Positions 1 through 9,007 are shown, counted from the first letter of the stretch. The stretch: DNA of 64,000 nucleotides from Rhizobium oryzihabitans (GCF_010669145.1 NZ_CP048632.1:868001-932000); one strand, 5' to 3'. Notes: generated from the letters alone by a model not told the origin. A program made the numbers and translations.

Positions 1-798
1 GGTTTCGAGGTCTTCACCCTTTACGATCGCGCCAAGGGCGCTTTTCAGGACCCCAACGTCTTCGGTCCCTTTCTGGTGACACCGTCGCTTTACCTGATCT
101 ACGGCCTGCTGACCGGCAAGGCGATGCATGCGCCGTGGCGGATTATCGGCCTGCTCATCCTGTCGCTCGGCGTCTTCCTGTCGTTTTCGCGCGCGGCGTG
201 GGGCCTGTTCCTGTTTTCGGCGGTCCTTCTGGTTTTCGTCATGCTGCTGAAGGAGCGCACCGCCGCGTTCCGTCTGAAAATCCTCGTGCTGTTTCTTGTC
301 GCCGTCGCCTTGATGGTTGCGGCCGTCATCATCGCGCTGCAGTTCAAGCAGGTGGCGGATCTGTTCTCCAGTCGCGCCTCGGCGGTGCAATCCTATGATG
401 GCGGCCATCTCGGGCGTTTTGCCCGCCATTATCTCGGCTTCCTGATGGCGATGGATCATCCGCTTGGGATCGGGCCGCTGGTCTTCGACAATATCTTTCC
501 CGCTGCCGAACATAATATCTGGCTGAAAAGCCTGACCACGCATGGCTGGTTCGGCTTCGTGATCTATCTCACGCTGATCTGCTGGACCATCGCCGCCGGC
601 TTCCGGCACCTCTTGCGCCAGCGGCCGTGGCAGCCATTCCTGATCATTGCCTGGGTGACCTTCGTCGGTCATGTGATGATCGGCGCCGTCATCGATACCG
701 ACCACTGGCGGCATTTCTTCCTGCTGCTCGGCATATTGTGGGGATGCATGGCGCTCGAAAAACGTGAAAGCCTGCGCCGTCGCAGAAGCAATTCCTAA
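1..798 (+). CDS. O-antigen ligase / Wzy-type polymerase, C-terminal part
   Basis: The reading frame is open from the first base of the window, so the start lies outside; 265 residues are visible. Several hydrophobic segments and a large loop containing the HNIWLK stretch (H-N-x-W-L followed by a Gly-rich membrane segment) match the Wzy_C / O-antigen ligase family, which joins or polymerises surface polysaccharide units at the periplasmic face of the inner membrane. The protein ends in a basic tail (ESLRRRRSNS). A GTG at 76 could be read as a start, but the upstream residues (DPNVFGPFL) are typical of the family, so the gene is simply cut by the window edge. Substrate unknown. Confidence 0.8.
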   Translation, partial: GFEVFTLYDRAKGAFQDPNVFGPFLVTPSLYLIYGLLTGKAMHAPWRIIGLLILSLGVFLSFSRAAWGLFLFSAVLLVFVMLLKERTAAFRLKILVLFLVAVALMVAAVIIALQFKQVADLFSSRASAVQSYDGGHLGRFARHYLGFLMAMDHPLGIGPLVFDNIFPAAEHNIWLKSLTTHGWFGFVIYLTLICWTIAAGFRHLLRQRPWQPFLIIAWVTFVGHVMIGAVIDTDHWRHFFLLLGILWGCMALEKRESLRRRRSNS

Positions 799-813
799 AA
801 TACTTACCGTTAC

Positions 814-838
814 GGAACCCTGCGCTATTTCATGCGTT
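814..838 (+). promoter_or_regulatory. EcfG (RpoE2)-type general stress promoter
   Basis: GGAAC at 814-818 and CGTT at 835-838 are separated by exactly 16 bases. This is the alphaproteobacterial EcfG/RpoE2 consensus. The -10 element lies 37 bases before the ATG of the small membrane protein gene at 876. Confidence 0.75.
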
Positions 839-875
839 TAGCCCCCGATTATGTTGTCAAACGGGGAGACATCTT

Positions 876-1025
876 ATGACGCAGACCAATAATCTCTATC
901 TCATCATCGGCGCACTTCTGGTGGTCCTTGTCGGCCTTGGAGCCTATGTCTGGCACGAGGAAAGCAAGCCGAAAGGGATCGAGATGAACATCGGCCCGAA
1001 CGGCGTTTCCGTTCAGGAAAATTAA
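876..1025 (+). CDS. 49-residue single-pass membrane micro-protein
   Basis: ATG at 876 is preceded by GGGGAGAC. The product has 49 residues: a short polar start, one hydrophobic helix (about residues 7-24, LYLIIGALLVVLVGLGAYVW) and a charged tail containing KPKGIEMNIG. Topology suggests a one-pass inner-membrane protein with a small soluble C-terminus. An EcfG-type promoter lies just upstream and an inverted repeat resembling a terminator lies just downstream, so it looks like a monocistronic stress-induced gene. No function can be assigned from sequence. Confidence 0.75.
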   Translation: MTQTNNLYLIIGALLVVLVGLGAYVWHEESKPKGIEMNIGPNGVSVQEN

Positions 1026-1056
1026 GACGTAAGCGTCGCGCAAAGTCCGGCCATTA

Positions 1057-1107
1057 GACCGGGTGCAATCCAAGCCAGAAACGGCGCGGAATGCACCCGG
1101 TCTTCTT
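1057..1107 (+). terminator. Probable rho-independent terminator
   Basis: GACCGGGTGCA (1057-1067) pairs with TGCACCCGGTC (1092-1102), followed by TTCTT. It closes the 876-1025 gene. The loop is long (24 bases), so strength is uncertain. Confidence 0.55.
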
Positions 1108-1202
1108 ATGAGAGAGGACGAAAAGGCGGGATCGAGGATCCATGCCGAGCCGGTTCGGTACGAATGATGCGTATCGGGGCCGATCATGGAACAGTTAGAA
1201 AA

Positions 1203-1853
1203 ATGGTCTCCTCCATCGACCTTTCCACACGCCTCACCGCCACCAAACTGGCCCTCAAGGCCATCAGGGAGCAGGAAGACAATTCCGCGGCGACCTCTTC
1301 TTCCTCGTCGCCAAGGACGGCACTGCTGGCCTCCTACGGAGTCGACACATCATCCTCCTCCACCAATACCAGGCTGACGCAGCTTCTGGCGCAATATGGG
1401 CAGGCCTCCGGCGACGATACGAAAACCGACGATACGGACACACAGGTGTCTTCCGGTGACATTACCCAGGCCGATTTCATGAAGAACCTGAAAGAGACCC
1501 TGGAAGAACTGTCCAAGGACGCGGACAAGGCTGCACAGGCCAAGGCGATGCTCGAAGCGCTTAAAGAGGGAACGCTAACCGTCTCCGATCCGGCGGAAGG
1601 GGCACAGATCAAAGCCTGGGATGTCGAGACCGACAAAAAAACCACCTCGAAACCGGCAACCGAAATCGCCACCACGGGCTGGAGCGACTTTCTGAAAGAT
1701 CATCTCAAACGCGACGGCTCGGCCTATGCCAAGAGTTCTGGTGGCGCCTATGTTGATCGCATTTCCGGGGATAGTGCATTTTTTGGCAGCGTCGGCAGCC
1801 GTTATTATTATCTGACCTGGCCTCAGGCGAAAAACGGCACGCTGACGCTATAA
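1203..1853 (+). CDS. Uncharacterised protein rich in Ser/Thr/Asp
   Basis: A 216-residue protein counted from ATG 1203; in-frame ATGs at 1164 and 1167 would add 12-13 residues. No signal peptide or membrane segment is visible. Residues about 20-85 are low complexity and rich in Ser, Thr and Asp. An acidic, probably helical part follows (EELSKDADKAAQAKAMLEAL), and the C-terminus is Gly/Tyr-rich (GSVGSRYYYLTWPQAKNG). I do not recognise a family. The spaced helices and low-complexity linker would suit a secreted or flagellar-type accessory protein, but that is a guess. A strong terminator follows directly. Confidence 0.6.
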   Translation: MVSSIDLSTRLTATKLALKAIREQEDNSAATSSSSSPRTALLASYGVDTSSSSTNTRLTQLLAQYGQASGDDTKTDDTDTQVSSGDITQADFMKNLKETLEELSKDADKAAQAKAMLEALKEGTLTVSDPAEGAQIKAWDVETDKKTTSKPATEIATTGWSDFLKDHLKRDGSAYAKSSGGAYVDRISGDSAFFGSVGSRYYYLTWPQAKNGTLTL

Positions 1854-1883
1854 GCAGCCGCTTCCAGATTACCTCAAGAAATG

Positions 1884-1914
1884 GCTGCGGCATGGATCAT
1901 GCCGCAGCGTTTTT
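1884..1914 (+). terminator. Rho-independent terminator
   Basis: GCTGCGGCATG pairs perfectly with CATGCCGCAGC across a three-base loop, followed by GTTTTTCT. It ends the 1203-1853 gene and lies just before the converging DUF1269 gene. Confidence 0.85.
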
Positions 1915-1928
1915 CTCGTTCTGCCCGC

Positions 1929-2456
1929 TCAGGCGGCGGGCTGTTCGGTTCCGCCGGACAGGGCCTTTTGCAGTTGCGCTTCCTGCTCTGGCGAAAGCGA
2001 TGTCTTGATGACGCGTCCGCGCAGCCCTTCCAGTTCCGCCAGCACCTTTTCCGGCTGTACCTTGCGGATCAGCACGAACAGCGCAGACGAACCGTTGGGA
2101 ATGGTCTCGCCAAGCGATTTGATGAAATCGTCATCGATGCCAAAATCCGTCAGCGAACCCGCAAGCGCGCCCGTACCCGCGCCAATGGCGCCGCCGATCG
2201 CAAATCCCGCCAGCGGATTGAGGAACAGCAGGCCAACAAGGCCACCCCAGAGACCACCGGAAAGGAAGCCGGAGCTCGCGCCAAGCGCCGTCAGATTGAC
2301 GCTCTGTTTCAGATGCACCTTGCCGTTTTCATCTCGAACCACGACCACGGCGTCTTCCAGATCGACCAGATACTCCTTTTTCAGGCTGGCAAGCTTCAGA
2401 AGGACGCGGTCGGCCTCTTCCGTTCCATCAAAACCAACAACGACGAGTTCAGACAT
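1929..2456 (-). CDS. DUF1269-type membrane protein
   Basis: 175 residues from the ATG at 2456; the longer frame upstream is non-coding. The N-terminal half (MSELVVVGFDGTEEADRVL...) is an alpha/beta domain. A Gly/Ala-rich hydrophobic stretch (about residues 60-100, GGLWGGLVGLLFLNPLAGFAIGG) follows, then a soluble C-terminal domain ending in a Gln/Glu helix. This layout matches the DUF1269 family of stress-associated membrane proteins. An EcfG-type promoter lies 36 bases upstream, which fits a general stress role. Biochemical function is unknown. Confidence 0.8.
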   Translation of the reverse strand: MSELVVVGFDGTEEADRVLLKLASLKKEYLVDLEDAVVVVRDENGKVHLKQSVNLTALGASSGFLSGGLWGGLVGLLFLNPLAGFAIGGAIGAGTGALAGSLTDFGIDDDFIKSLGETIPNGSSALFVLIRKVQPEKVLAELEGLRGRVIKTSLSPEQEAQLQKALSGGTEQPAA

Positions 2457-2491
2457 ATTTATCTCCCTGAGTTTCAGTTCCGCTGGGTTTG

Positions 2492-2516
2492 AACGCCGAA
2501 AACTACGGCAGGTTCC
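2492..2516 (-). promoter_or_regulatory. EcfG (RpoE2)-type promoter of the DUF1269 gene
   Basis: Read on the minus strand, GGAAC (2516-2512), 16 bases, CGTT (2495-2492). The -10 element is 35 bases from the ATG at 2456. Confidence 0.75.
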
Positions 2517-2683
2517 GGCCATGATGGAAAGATGATGTGTCAGGCATTTGACGCGGCACGCAATAATAAGCGGCGCCGTGCAGTCCCCTTCCCCGCCGAC
2601 CCACATCCTTTGTTCCTTTTTTTGAGAAAAGGCGATTTTCCGCTTGCGCCCTAACAGGCTTATATATAAACGGCTTTCAGGTT

Positions 2684-2760
<77 letters not shown>

Positions 2761-2774
2761 GTAAAAACAGATAG

Positions 2775-2810
2775 ATAGCCAGTTCCCCCAGAGCTGGCTA
2801 TATTTGTTTT
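2775..2810 (+). terminator. Terminator after tRNA-Pro
   Basis: ATAGCCAG pairs with CTGGCTAT around an 11-base loop, followed by ATTTGTTTT. Confidence 0.7.
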
Positions 2811-2899
2811 AGCGACCTTGCAGCCAGCGCTATGCGCGAATTTAAAAGACCCGGTTCGGGTGTGCGTTTATTCAAAGCCTGAGAACGAGGTGTGCCGAG

Positions 2900-3160
2900 A
2901 TGCCCAAAAAAACGAAAATTGAACACTCGGAATTCTCAGGCGAGTTTGAAGACGACGGTATCACGGTCCTTGTTGATATCCACCGGCCGGCTGGCACACA
3001 GCAAGACTGGACGCTCGAGGTTATCAGCGAGCACGACGATGTCACCACCTGGGATGAGCCCTTCGCGACCGACAAAGACGCCTGGGAAGAATTTTTAGCC
3101 ACCTGTGAGAAAGACGGGATTCGCAGCTTCCTGGACGGTGAAGATCCGTCAGTTCATTGA
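2900..3160 (+). CDS. Small acidic conserved-type hypothetical protein
   Basis: 86 residues, MPKKTKIEH start, preceded by AACGAGG about 10 bases upstream. It is rich in Asp/Glu and Trp (DWTLEVISEHDDVTTWDEPF) and has no membrane segment or signal peptide. The alternating pattern suggests a small beta-rich cytoplasmic protein. Codon use matches the neighbourhood and no competing frame is convincing. I do not recognise the family and see no operon partner. Confidence 0.65.
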   Translation: MPKKTKIEHSEFSGEFEDDGITVLVDIHRPAGTQQDWTLEVISEHDDVTTWDEPFATDKDAWEEFLATCEKDGIRSFLDGEDPSVH

Positions 3161-3373
3161 CGCTTGCCTCTTCGGCGCTGCGCCGCATGGGTCTCGGGTC
3201 CGAATCCATCCCTCGACCACTCTCCCTCTCCATTTGCGATCGAGAGCCTTCACCGGGTAAATTCCTGAAACCGTAATTTCCAAGCCGTTCGCCGTCGGAA
3301 GACGGGGAACATTGCCTTGTTGACTCTTCGCTAAAATTAGAACATTTAGTGAACAAAAGAGAGGTCATCCAAT

Positions 3374-3577
3374 ATGTCCAACGCTGAAAAGTCCACTCCC
3401 ATACAGCCTGATGACATAGCGGGATATGTCATCCAGTGTCATGACGGCGATGCGAAGGCGGCTGTCGAGGCCCTTCTCGGCGAAATCGAGCATTTGCAGG
3501 AACAGCTTTCCCTTGCTGTCGCCATCATGGGAAAGGGATATACGCGCGGGTGGACGCCGGATATGGGCCGGGATTGA
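3374..3577 (+). CDS. Small hypothetical protein
   Basis: 67 residues. ATG 3374 is preceded by AAGAGAGG about 8 bases upstream, which is a good ribosome site. The middle (GDAKAAVEALLGEIEHLQEQLSLAV) looks like an amphipathic helix or short coiled coil, followed by a Gly/Trp tail (GYTRGWTPDMGRD). Upstream DNA (3300-3360) is AT-rich and could hold its promoter. It stands alone between the 86-residue gene and a converging phosphatase gene. No family recognised. Confidence 0.6.
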   Translation: MSNAEKSTPIQPDDIAGYVIQCHDGDAKAAVEALLGEIEHLQEQLSLAVAIMGKGYTRGWTPDMGRD

Positions 3578-3799
3578 GCAGATCGCGGTTGTTGTTTCAA
3601 GGGGCAGGCAGGGGAGCGACAATTGTCGATGTAGTAGCGCCGCATGATCTGAACACATGTTCCAGACTGCGCGAATCCACGCGGCGATATCGGCATGTTC
3701 ACGCCCATGCCGATCGCTGGCGCAGTCAAGACAGCCACAAATGGCTGTCAGACAGTCAATCGCGATACTGCGGGAAATTTGTCCGAACGGCCTTCAAAA

Positions 3800-4381
3800 C
3801 TAATTGGATGCAACCGTAAAGTCGTCGGTAATCGGCATGTCTTCCGCATTCTCCCAGGTCCGGTCCATGGCATAGGTTGCCGACAGATAGGGGATGCCGA
3901 CGTGACCGTAGCGGATGGAGAGCTGGCTTTCAGCCTCCTTTTCGCTGAGAAGCGCGACGCGGCTGAGATAGAGCGCGGTTGCGAGGCCCGTCCTGTCAGC
4001 ACCGGCCTTGCAATGGATGAGGATGGGTTTGGGTGCGTCGCGCATGATTGCGACCAGCTGGTTCACCTGGTTCATGTCGAGCTCCTTGCTTGCCGACATG
4101 CCAAAATCGATGTGATTCAGCCCAAGCTCGCGCGATGTCTTGATCTCGTCCTGATACCACGCTTGCGATTCATTGGTACCGCGCAGATTGATGACCGTCC
4201 TGATGCCATTTTCCTTGGTGTAGCGCACAAGCTCTTCAACGCTCGGCTGGTTGGAGCGATAAAGCTGCCCGGCCAACACCTCGTGAAAGTTACCGAGAAG
4301 CTGGATGGCGTAGAGATAACCGCCTGTGGCAAGCACAGCAATACCCATGCCCCCAAACGAGCACTTCCAGAATCTTCGCAT
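3800..4381 (-). CDS. Membrane-anchored tyrosine / dual-specificity protein phosphatase
   Basis: 193 residues. An N-terminal hydrophobic helix (about 10-30) would anchor or export it. The catalytic signature HCKAGADRTG (Cys124, Arg130) is the HCx5R loop of cysteine phosphatases, and the upstream VINLRG strand and GLNHIDFGMSA segment are typical of the DSP/Siw14-like subgroup. It should hydrolyse phosphotyrosine or another phosphoester through a phosphocysteine intermediate. The active site faces the periplasm if the helix is a signal anchor. Its substrate is unknown. It is a single gene, transcribed on the same strand as the next YqaA-type gene. Confidence 0.85.
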   Translation of the reverse strand: MRRFWKCSFGGMGIAVLATGGYLYAIQLLGNFHEVLAGQLYRSNQPSVEELVRYTKENGIRTVINLRGTNESQAWYQDEIKTSRELGLNHIDFGMSASKELDMNQVNQLVAIMRDAPKPILIHCKAGADRTGLATALYLSRVALLSEKEAESQLSIRYGHVGIPYLSATYAMDRTWENAEDMPITDDFTVASN

Positions 4382-4486
4382 AATAGAACGGTTCCCTAAT
4401 TCGACGAGAGAACCGATACAGGCGGATTCTGACAGTAAGCTGAAAGTTATGCGACAGTATTGTAAGAGTAGAAGATTATCGCCCGA

Positions 4487-5074
4487 TCACCGCACGAAAA
4501 CGTAAACCGCATAGATCCCGATGAGGGCGGCGGCCGCCGCGGCGGTGATGACGCCCAGGCGTTTCTCGATGAAATGACGCACCGATTCACCGTATCTCTG
4601 CAGCAGCCCGGCGAGGATGAAAAAGCGCGCACCGCGCGTGACGACAGCTGAGAGAATGAACAGGCCGAGGCTGATATTGGCCGCGCCGGAAAGAATGGTG
4701 ACGACCTTGATCGGCGGCAGGTGCGCAAGCCCCGATGTCACCAGCAGGAGAACAATGGTCTCATAGTCGACCGAGTTCTTGAGATGCTCGAAACTGTCCA
4801 GCTTGCCGTAAAATTCCAGAATGGGCCGCGCGATGCTTTCGAAAGCATAATGACCGAGGAACCAGCCGGCGATGCCGCCAAGTACGGAGGCGACCGTGGC
4901 AACGAAGGCATAAAACATCGCCTTCTTCGGTTTTGCCAGCACCATGGGCAGGAAGAGTACGTCCGCCGGAACGACGAAGACGGAGCTTTCCACGAAAGCG
5001 ACGATTGCCAGCCACCATACGGCGGTCTTGCGAGCGGCGAGAGCCATCGTCCAGGCATAGATGTTTTTCAGCAT
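4487..5074 (-). CDS. YqaA / DedA-type (VTT domain) membrane protein
   Basis: 195 residues with five or six hydrophobic segments. The VTT/DedA-like core is visible as FVESSVFVVPADVLFLPMVL near residues 28-47, a Gly-rich helix (VLGGIAGWFLGHYAFE) and TSGLAHLPPIKVVTILSGAA. These proteins belong to the DedA superfamily linked to lipid scrambling or undecaprenyl-phosphate recycling in other bacteria. The YqaA subgroup itself is not well characterised. The start at 5074 is preceded by CCAGGGGATATGAA. Confidence 0.8.
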   Translation of the reverse strand: MLKNIYAWTMALAARKTAVWWLAIVAFVESSVFVVPADVLFLPMVLAKPKKAMFYAFVATVASVLGGIAGWFLGHYAFESIARPILEFYGKLDSFEHLKNSVDYETIVLLLVTSGLAHLPPIKVVTILSGAANISLGLFILSAVVTRGARFFILAGLLQRYGESVRHFIEKRLGVITAAAAAALIGIYAVYVFVR

Positions 5075-5385
5075 TTCATATCCCCTGGAAGATCATCGTA
5101 GACGGAAGGCAAGGCGGGAGCCAAGGCCTCTCAAGCGGCGGTTTCTCGGCGGGGAACAGAAGACATCCGGCCCGCCGCCACATCACGATTTAGAGACAAC
5201 GCAGGACAATGGCAAATGTTGGGACAAATGTCGGTAGATTTATTTTTGCGCTGCGGAAAACGGGAAAGACAAACAATTCCAGACCACAGCGGCACAAGGT
5301 TGCTGCGATGCGAAATTTCATCCTCTGGTAGATAAAACCCTGTTTTTACGATAGAATAAGGCGTGGGACAGAGGAGGAAGTTATC
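5075..5385. other. Intergenic region, no gene seen
   Basis: About 310 bases between the YqaA-type gene (leftward) and the 33-residue micro-protein (rightward), so it must hold two divergent promoters. The right half (5200-5380) is AT-richer. I could not fix a promoter with confidence. No EcfG motif is present. Confidence 0.5.
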
Positions 5386-5487
5386 ATGGACTATGTAGGC
5401 TTCATTACGTCGATCAACCCGGTCATACTCGTCATCCTGCTGGTGGTTCTTCTTGCCGGCGCTTACAGCAGCTGGGTTTCGCACTAA
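5386..5487 (+). CDS. 33-residue membrane micro-protein
   Basis: ATG 5386 is preceded by GAGGAGGAAG, the strongest ribosome site in this part of the window. The frame encodes 33 residues and ends in tandem stops (TAATAA). The sequence is a short amphipathic start (MDYVGFITSINP), one very hydrophobic helix (VILVILLVVLLAGAY) and the tail SSWVSH. The ribosome site, the clean single-helix product and the double stop argue for a real gene too short for ordinary gene finders. The function is unknown; similar-sized peptides often modulate membrane complexes. Confidence 0.6.
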   Translation: MDYVGFITSINPVILVILLVVLLAGAYSSWVSH

Positions 5488-5600
5488 TAAAAGGCGAACG
5501 ACACGAGAGACGGCGGCGATGCTGATTTTCTATCGGTGATAGGCATCAAGCCTGATGAATGTTATCAAACCCGGAGTTAAAACAACTTCCGGGAAGCGGC

Positions 5601-6245
5601 ATGTCGAACGAATTCGCATTCACTGATACGTCTGAAAAACTCAGCACCACGCTCGAGAAACTGATAGGAAAACTGCAAGGTCAGACGATCACATTGCGCG
5701 AGTTGATGGAAGCGATTGGCGAACAGGGCCTCTTGCTCATCTGTGCGATCGCGTCCCTGCCCTTCCTCATTCCGGTGTCCATTCCCGGCGTCAGCACCGT
5801 GTTCGGTGCGGCGATCATTCTCGTGAGCCTCGCGATCACACTCAATCGCCTGCCATGGTTGCCGGCAAAGATTCTCGACCGGCAGATGGAGACGGCAAAA
5901 CTCGTGCCCGCGCTTCGCAAGGGCGTCTCGATCGTCTCGAGGCTCGATCGCTTCATCCGCCCGCGCATTCCCGTACTGACCACAGGCATCGTCGCCAACA
6001 GGATAAATGGCCTGGCCCTGATGACCGCCGGCGTCCTGCTGATGATGCCGCTCGGCTTCATTCCCTTTTCCAACACCCTGCCGGGCGTCGCCATCCTGCT
6101 ACTGTCGGCCGGCATGATCCAGAGGGATGGCGTCACGGTGCTTGGCGGTTACCTGTTCCTTGGCCTGACGGCGATCTACTTCGCAGCGCTTGCCTATGCC
6201 GCCTTCTGGGCCGGACAGGGCATCAGCAGCTCCATCGGCGGCTGA
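5601..6245 (+). CDS. exoD: ExoD family exopolysaccharide synthesis protein
   Basis: 214 residues from ATG 5601 (GGGAAGCGG precedes it); an in-frame ATG at 5559 would add 14 residues but has no good ribosome site. The LRELMEAIGEQGLLLICAIA start, the PFLIPVSIPGVSTVFG loop and several Gly/Leu-rich membrane helices are typical of ExoD. In rhizobia this inner-membrane protein affects exopolysaccharide production and alkali tolerance; its mechanism is unresolved. The gene converges with a small membrane protein gene ending 3 bases away. Confidence 0.85.
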   Translation: MSNEFAFTDTSEKLSTTLEKLIGKLQGQTITLRELMEAIGEQGLLLICAIASLPFLIPVSIPGVSTVFGAAIILVSLAITLNRLPWLPAKILDRQMETAKLVPALRKGVSIVSRLDRFIRPRIPVLTTGIVANRINGLALMTAGVLLMMPLGFIPFSNTLPGVAILLLSAGMIQRDGVTVLGGYLFLGLTAIYFAALAYAAFWAGQGISSSIGG

Positions 6246-6248
6246 GGC

Positions 6249-6527
6249 CTACTGCCGGTCTCTGTTGCGGGCCTCGCGGCGGTTCTGTCGCGATGCCCAC
6301 CACACCGCCAGCCGTCGCCGCCTGCGGCGCACGGCCGGCAGATCGTGGGAGAGCACGATCAAACCAAGCGGAATCATCCAGAAACCGAGGATGGGCAAAA
6401 ATCCAAGCGTTCCGCCCACCACCAGCGCCGAACCCGTAGCGATCCTGCCGACGCGCGAACGCGGCATGGCAAGGCTCCATTTTCCGAGATTGAGGCGACC
6501 CGTTCTGTGGTCCATACCGAATTTCAT
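6249..6527 (-). CDS. Small membrane protein, tail-to-tail with exoD
   Basis: 92 residues from ATG 6527 (AGGATGG before it). A longer frame runs back through the tRNA-Asn gene and is not credible. It has two hydrophobic segments (about 30-60: IATGSALVVGGTLGFLPILG then MIPLGLIVLS) and a very basic C-terminus (RRRRRRLAVWWASRQNRREARNRDRQ). The pattern resembles small PGPGW-like rhizobial membrane proteins. The basic tail would lie in the cytoplasm by the positive-inside rule. No function is known. Confidence 0.7.
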   Translation of the reverse strand: MKFGMDHRTGRLNLGKWSLAMPRSRVGRIATGSALVVGGTLGFLPILGFWMIPLGLIVLSHDLPAVRRRRRRLAVWWASRQNRREARNRDRQ

Positions 6528-6703
6528 TCCATCCTGCCCTTTTGCATCTGCCCTGTGGATAATTTTTTCACCGGCGATAAGCCCGGAAAATCGGGACTCC
6601 GGGGATATAAAACAAGAGGAATGCGTTTTTTTTGAAAAAACCGCTTGGCAAATCGGAAAAGCATTTGTATTACCCCGCTCACACCGCGCCAAGCAGCGCA
6701 CGT

Positions 6704-6778
6704 TCCCTGGTAGCTCAGCGGTAGAGCATTCGACTGTTAATCGACAGGTCGCCGGTTCGAATCCGGCCCGGGGAGCCA
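6704..6778 (+). tRNA. tRNA-Asn (anticodon GTT)
   Basis: 75 bases including the encoded CCA. Acceptor arm TCCCTGG pairs with CCGGGGA, the D arm contains AGCTCAGCGGTAGAGC, the anticodon loop is CTGTTAA (GTT), and the T arm holds GGTTCGAATCC. Confidence 0.97.
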
Positions 6779-6878
6779 TTTCTCTCAAAAACATGTTTTG
6801 AAGAGCGAAGTGCAGCTGCATTCGCCCGATCCGGATCGTGGCATTTTATCCTTGCCCTATCAGCGGGCTATATGGATC

Positions 6879-7683
<805 letters not shown>

Positions 7684-7701
7684 GCGCCTTAAAACAGATA
7701 G

Positions 7702-7723
7702 GGCGGGCCATGGCCCGCCTTTA
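7702..7723 (+). terminator. Rho-independent terminator
   Basis: GGCGGGCC-AT-GGCCCGCC followed by TTTAT, 19 bases after the stop of the 7444-7683 gene. Confidence 0.75.
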
Positions 7724-7759
7724 TAACAATATAACAATGTACTATTGTCTGTTTGCTCT

Positions 7760-8257
7760 TCAGCGGCGAACGGAGACGATGGCCTTGCGATTGAAATTGG
7801 AAACCTGCACCCGGCCCGACTGATTGCCGCCAAGGATTTGCGCGGTCTTGCCACTCATTCCCTTCAGGATGCCGGCATGATAGCCGCGCCCATTGCGGAT
7901 GACGACGACGTCGCCGGGTTTTGCCTGGCTCACCGGAACGGCGTAACCGAAAGAGGTCCAGGATTTCGCAAATCCATAGGACTTCGGCGATTGCCTCCCG
8001 GCCTTGCTGGCAACGGCATGCAGGAAAAGACCGCACCACGGCGTGCTGCGGGGATTGGCCCCGAGAATATTCTTCAGGCTCTTGTTGTTTTTGGATTCAT
8101 GCAGTCCGGTGTATTTTTCAGCCTGGTTCAGCATGCCAGCCGAAGCTGGTGCCACGACTGTAAAAGCCAAGGCAGCGGATAGAATTAACGCGGATACTCT
8201 CAAACGTCTTGCCCTTATGTTAGAGGGCGTCCGTGTATTGTGACAATTTAGCGACAA
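7760..8257 (-). CDS. Secreted CHAP-like (TIGR02594-type) protein
   Basis: 165 residues. A basic N-terminus and hydrophobic stretch ending in APASA (about 16-40) form a signal peptide. The rest contains STPWCGLFLHAVASKAG (Cys75) and the later KPGDVVVIRNGRGYHAGIL (His127), the Cys/His pair of CHAP/NlpC-P60-type amidohydrolases in the arrangement seen in TIGR02594 proteins. It probably cuts or binds peptidoglycan peptides in the periplasm. Length is normal for this compact group. It is a single gene, and the real start may be a little downstream. Confidence 0.75.
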   Translation of the reverse strand: MSLNCHNTRTPSNIRARRLRVSALILSAALAFTVVAPASAGMLNQAEKYTGLHESKNNKSLKNILGANPRSTPWCGLFLHAVASKAGRQSPKSYGFAKSWTSFGYAVPVSQAKPGDVVVIRNGRGYHAGILKGMSGKTAQILGGNQSGRVQVSNFNRKAIVSVRR

Positions 8258-8316
8258 TTTGACGAGATAAGGGCAGAAATCAGACGGCTATTCATGCGCG
8301 CTGATCTGTCATTGCT

Positions 8317-8886
8317 TTAAAACAGATTGCCCTGCGCATCATCCGCGTTGCTGCGGCCGGCATTTTCGAGATCGAGCATGCGCAATTTGGTGTTGGTGCC
8401 GCCCGGTGCGGAAAAGCCGCCCAGCCGGCCACCGGCAGCCAGAACGCGGTGGCAGGGAATGATCAGCGGCACCGGATTTTTCGCCATCGCCTGTCCGACA
8501 TCACGGGCCTTTTCCATGCCGAGGCCAAGCGTTTTCACGATGCCGCCATAGGTCGTCGTGCGGCCCCAGCCGATCTGCCGTGCCACCGCATAAACATCGA
8601 GAAAGAAACGGTCCTGCCCTGCAAGATCGAGTTCGACGGTGGCGAAATCGATTGCCTCACCGTTGAAATAGCGGGTGATCATCGCAATCACCTCACGCGT
8701 CCGTGTCTCGGGAACCGCGATTGTGGAAGACGGCACGCGTTTCAGGAGAAGCTTTTCCGTCTCACCCGCATCGGCTCCGGGCAATTGCAGACGGGCAATG
8801 CCGCGCCCTGCCCATGCGAGGCCGCAATGGCCAAGGGCTGTTGGAAAAACAATATAACCGTAGTGGTTGCTCATTGCCGTCTTCAT
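8317..8886 (-). CDS. ogt: Methylated-DNA--protein-cysteine methyltransferase
   Basis: 189 residues (an in-frame ATG four codons in is also possible). The suicide acceptor Cys145 sits in PVPLIIPCHRVLAAGGRLGGF, the signature of O6-alkylguanine-DNA alkyltransferases; GWGRTTTYGGI is the preceding helix-turn-helix region. It repairs O6-methylguanine by irreversible transfer of the methyl group to the cysteine. It has no Ada DNA-binding or activator domain, so it is of the Ogt type. Its neighbours include a photolyase under a stress promoter. Confidence 0.93.
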   Translation of the reverse strand: MKTAMSNHYGYIVFPTALGHCGLAWAGRGIARLQLPGADAGETEKLLLKRVPSSTIAVPETRTREVIAMITRYFNGEAIDFATVELDLAGQDRFFLDVYAVARQIGWGRTTTYGGIVKTLGLGMEKARDVGQAMAKNPVPLIIPCHRVLAAGGRLGGFSAPGGTNTKLRMLDLENAGRSNADDAQGNLF

Positions 8887-8954
8887 CCGTCATTTCGTGT
8901 GCACGATGCCATATCCTGCGTTCGAAACAACCCGCTTCCTGCCCTCAATCACAA

Positions 8955-8980
8955 AGGCCACCCGGTTCTGGCGGGTGGCC
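8955..8980 (-). terminator. Terminator of the DUF982 gene
   Basis: On the minus strand GGCCACCC pairs with GGGTGGCC, followed by TTTGTG, 28 bases after the stop at 9008. Confidence 0.6.
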
Positions 8981-9007
8981 TCGCTGGTGTCGGTCCTCCG
9001 AAACGGA

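Noticed and set aside
3300..3345. EcfG promoter before the 67-residue gene
   Set aside because: GGAAC is present at 3307-3311 but the bases 16-17 downstream read TTCG, not CGTT.
6249..6821. 190-residue minus-strand protein covering the tRNA-Asn gene
   Set aside because: Its first 98 codons run through the tRNA; an ATG at 6527 with a good ribosome site gives the credible 92-residue protein.
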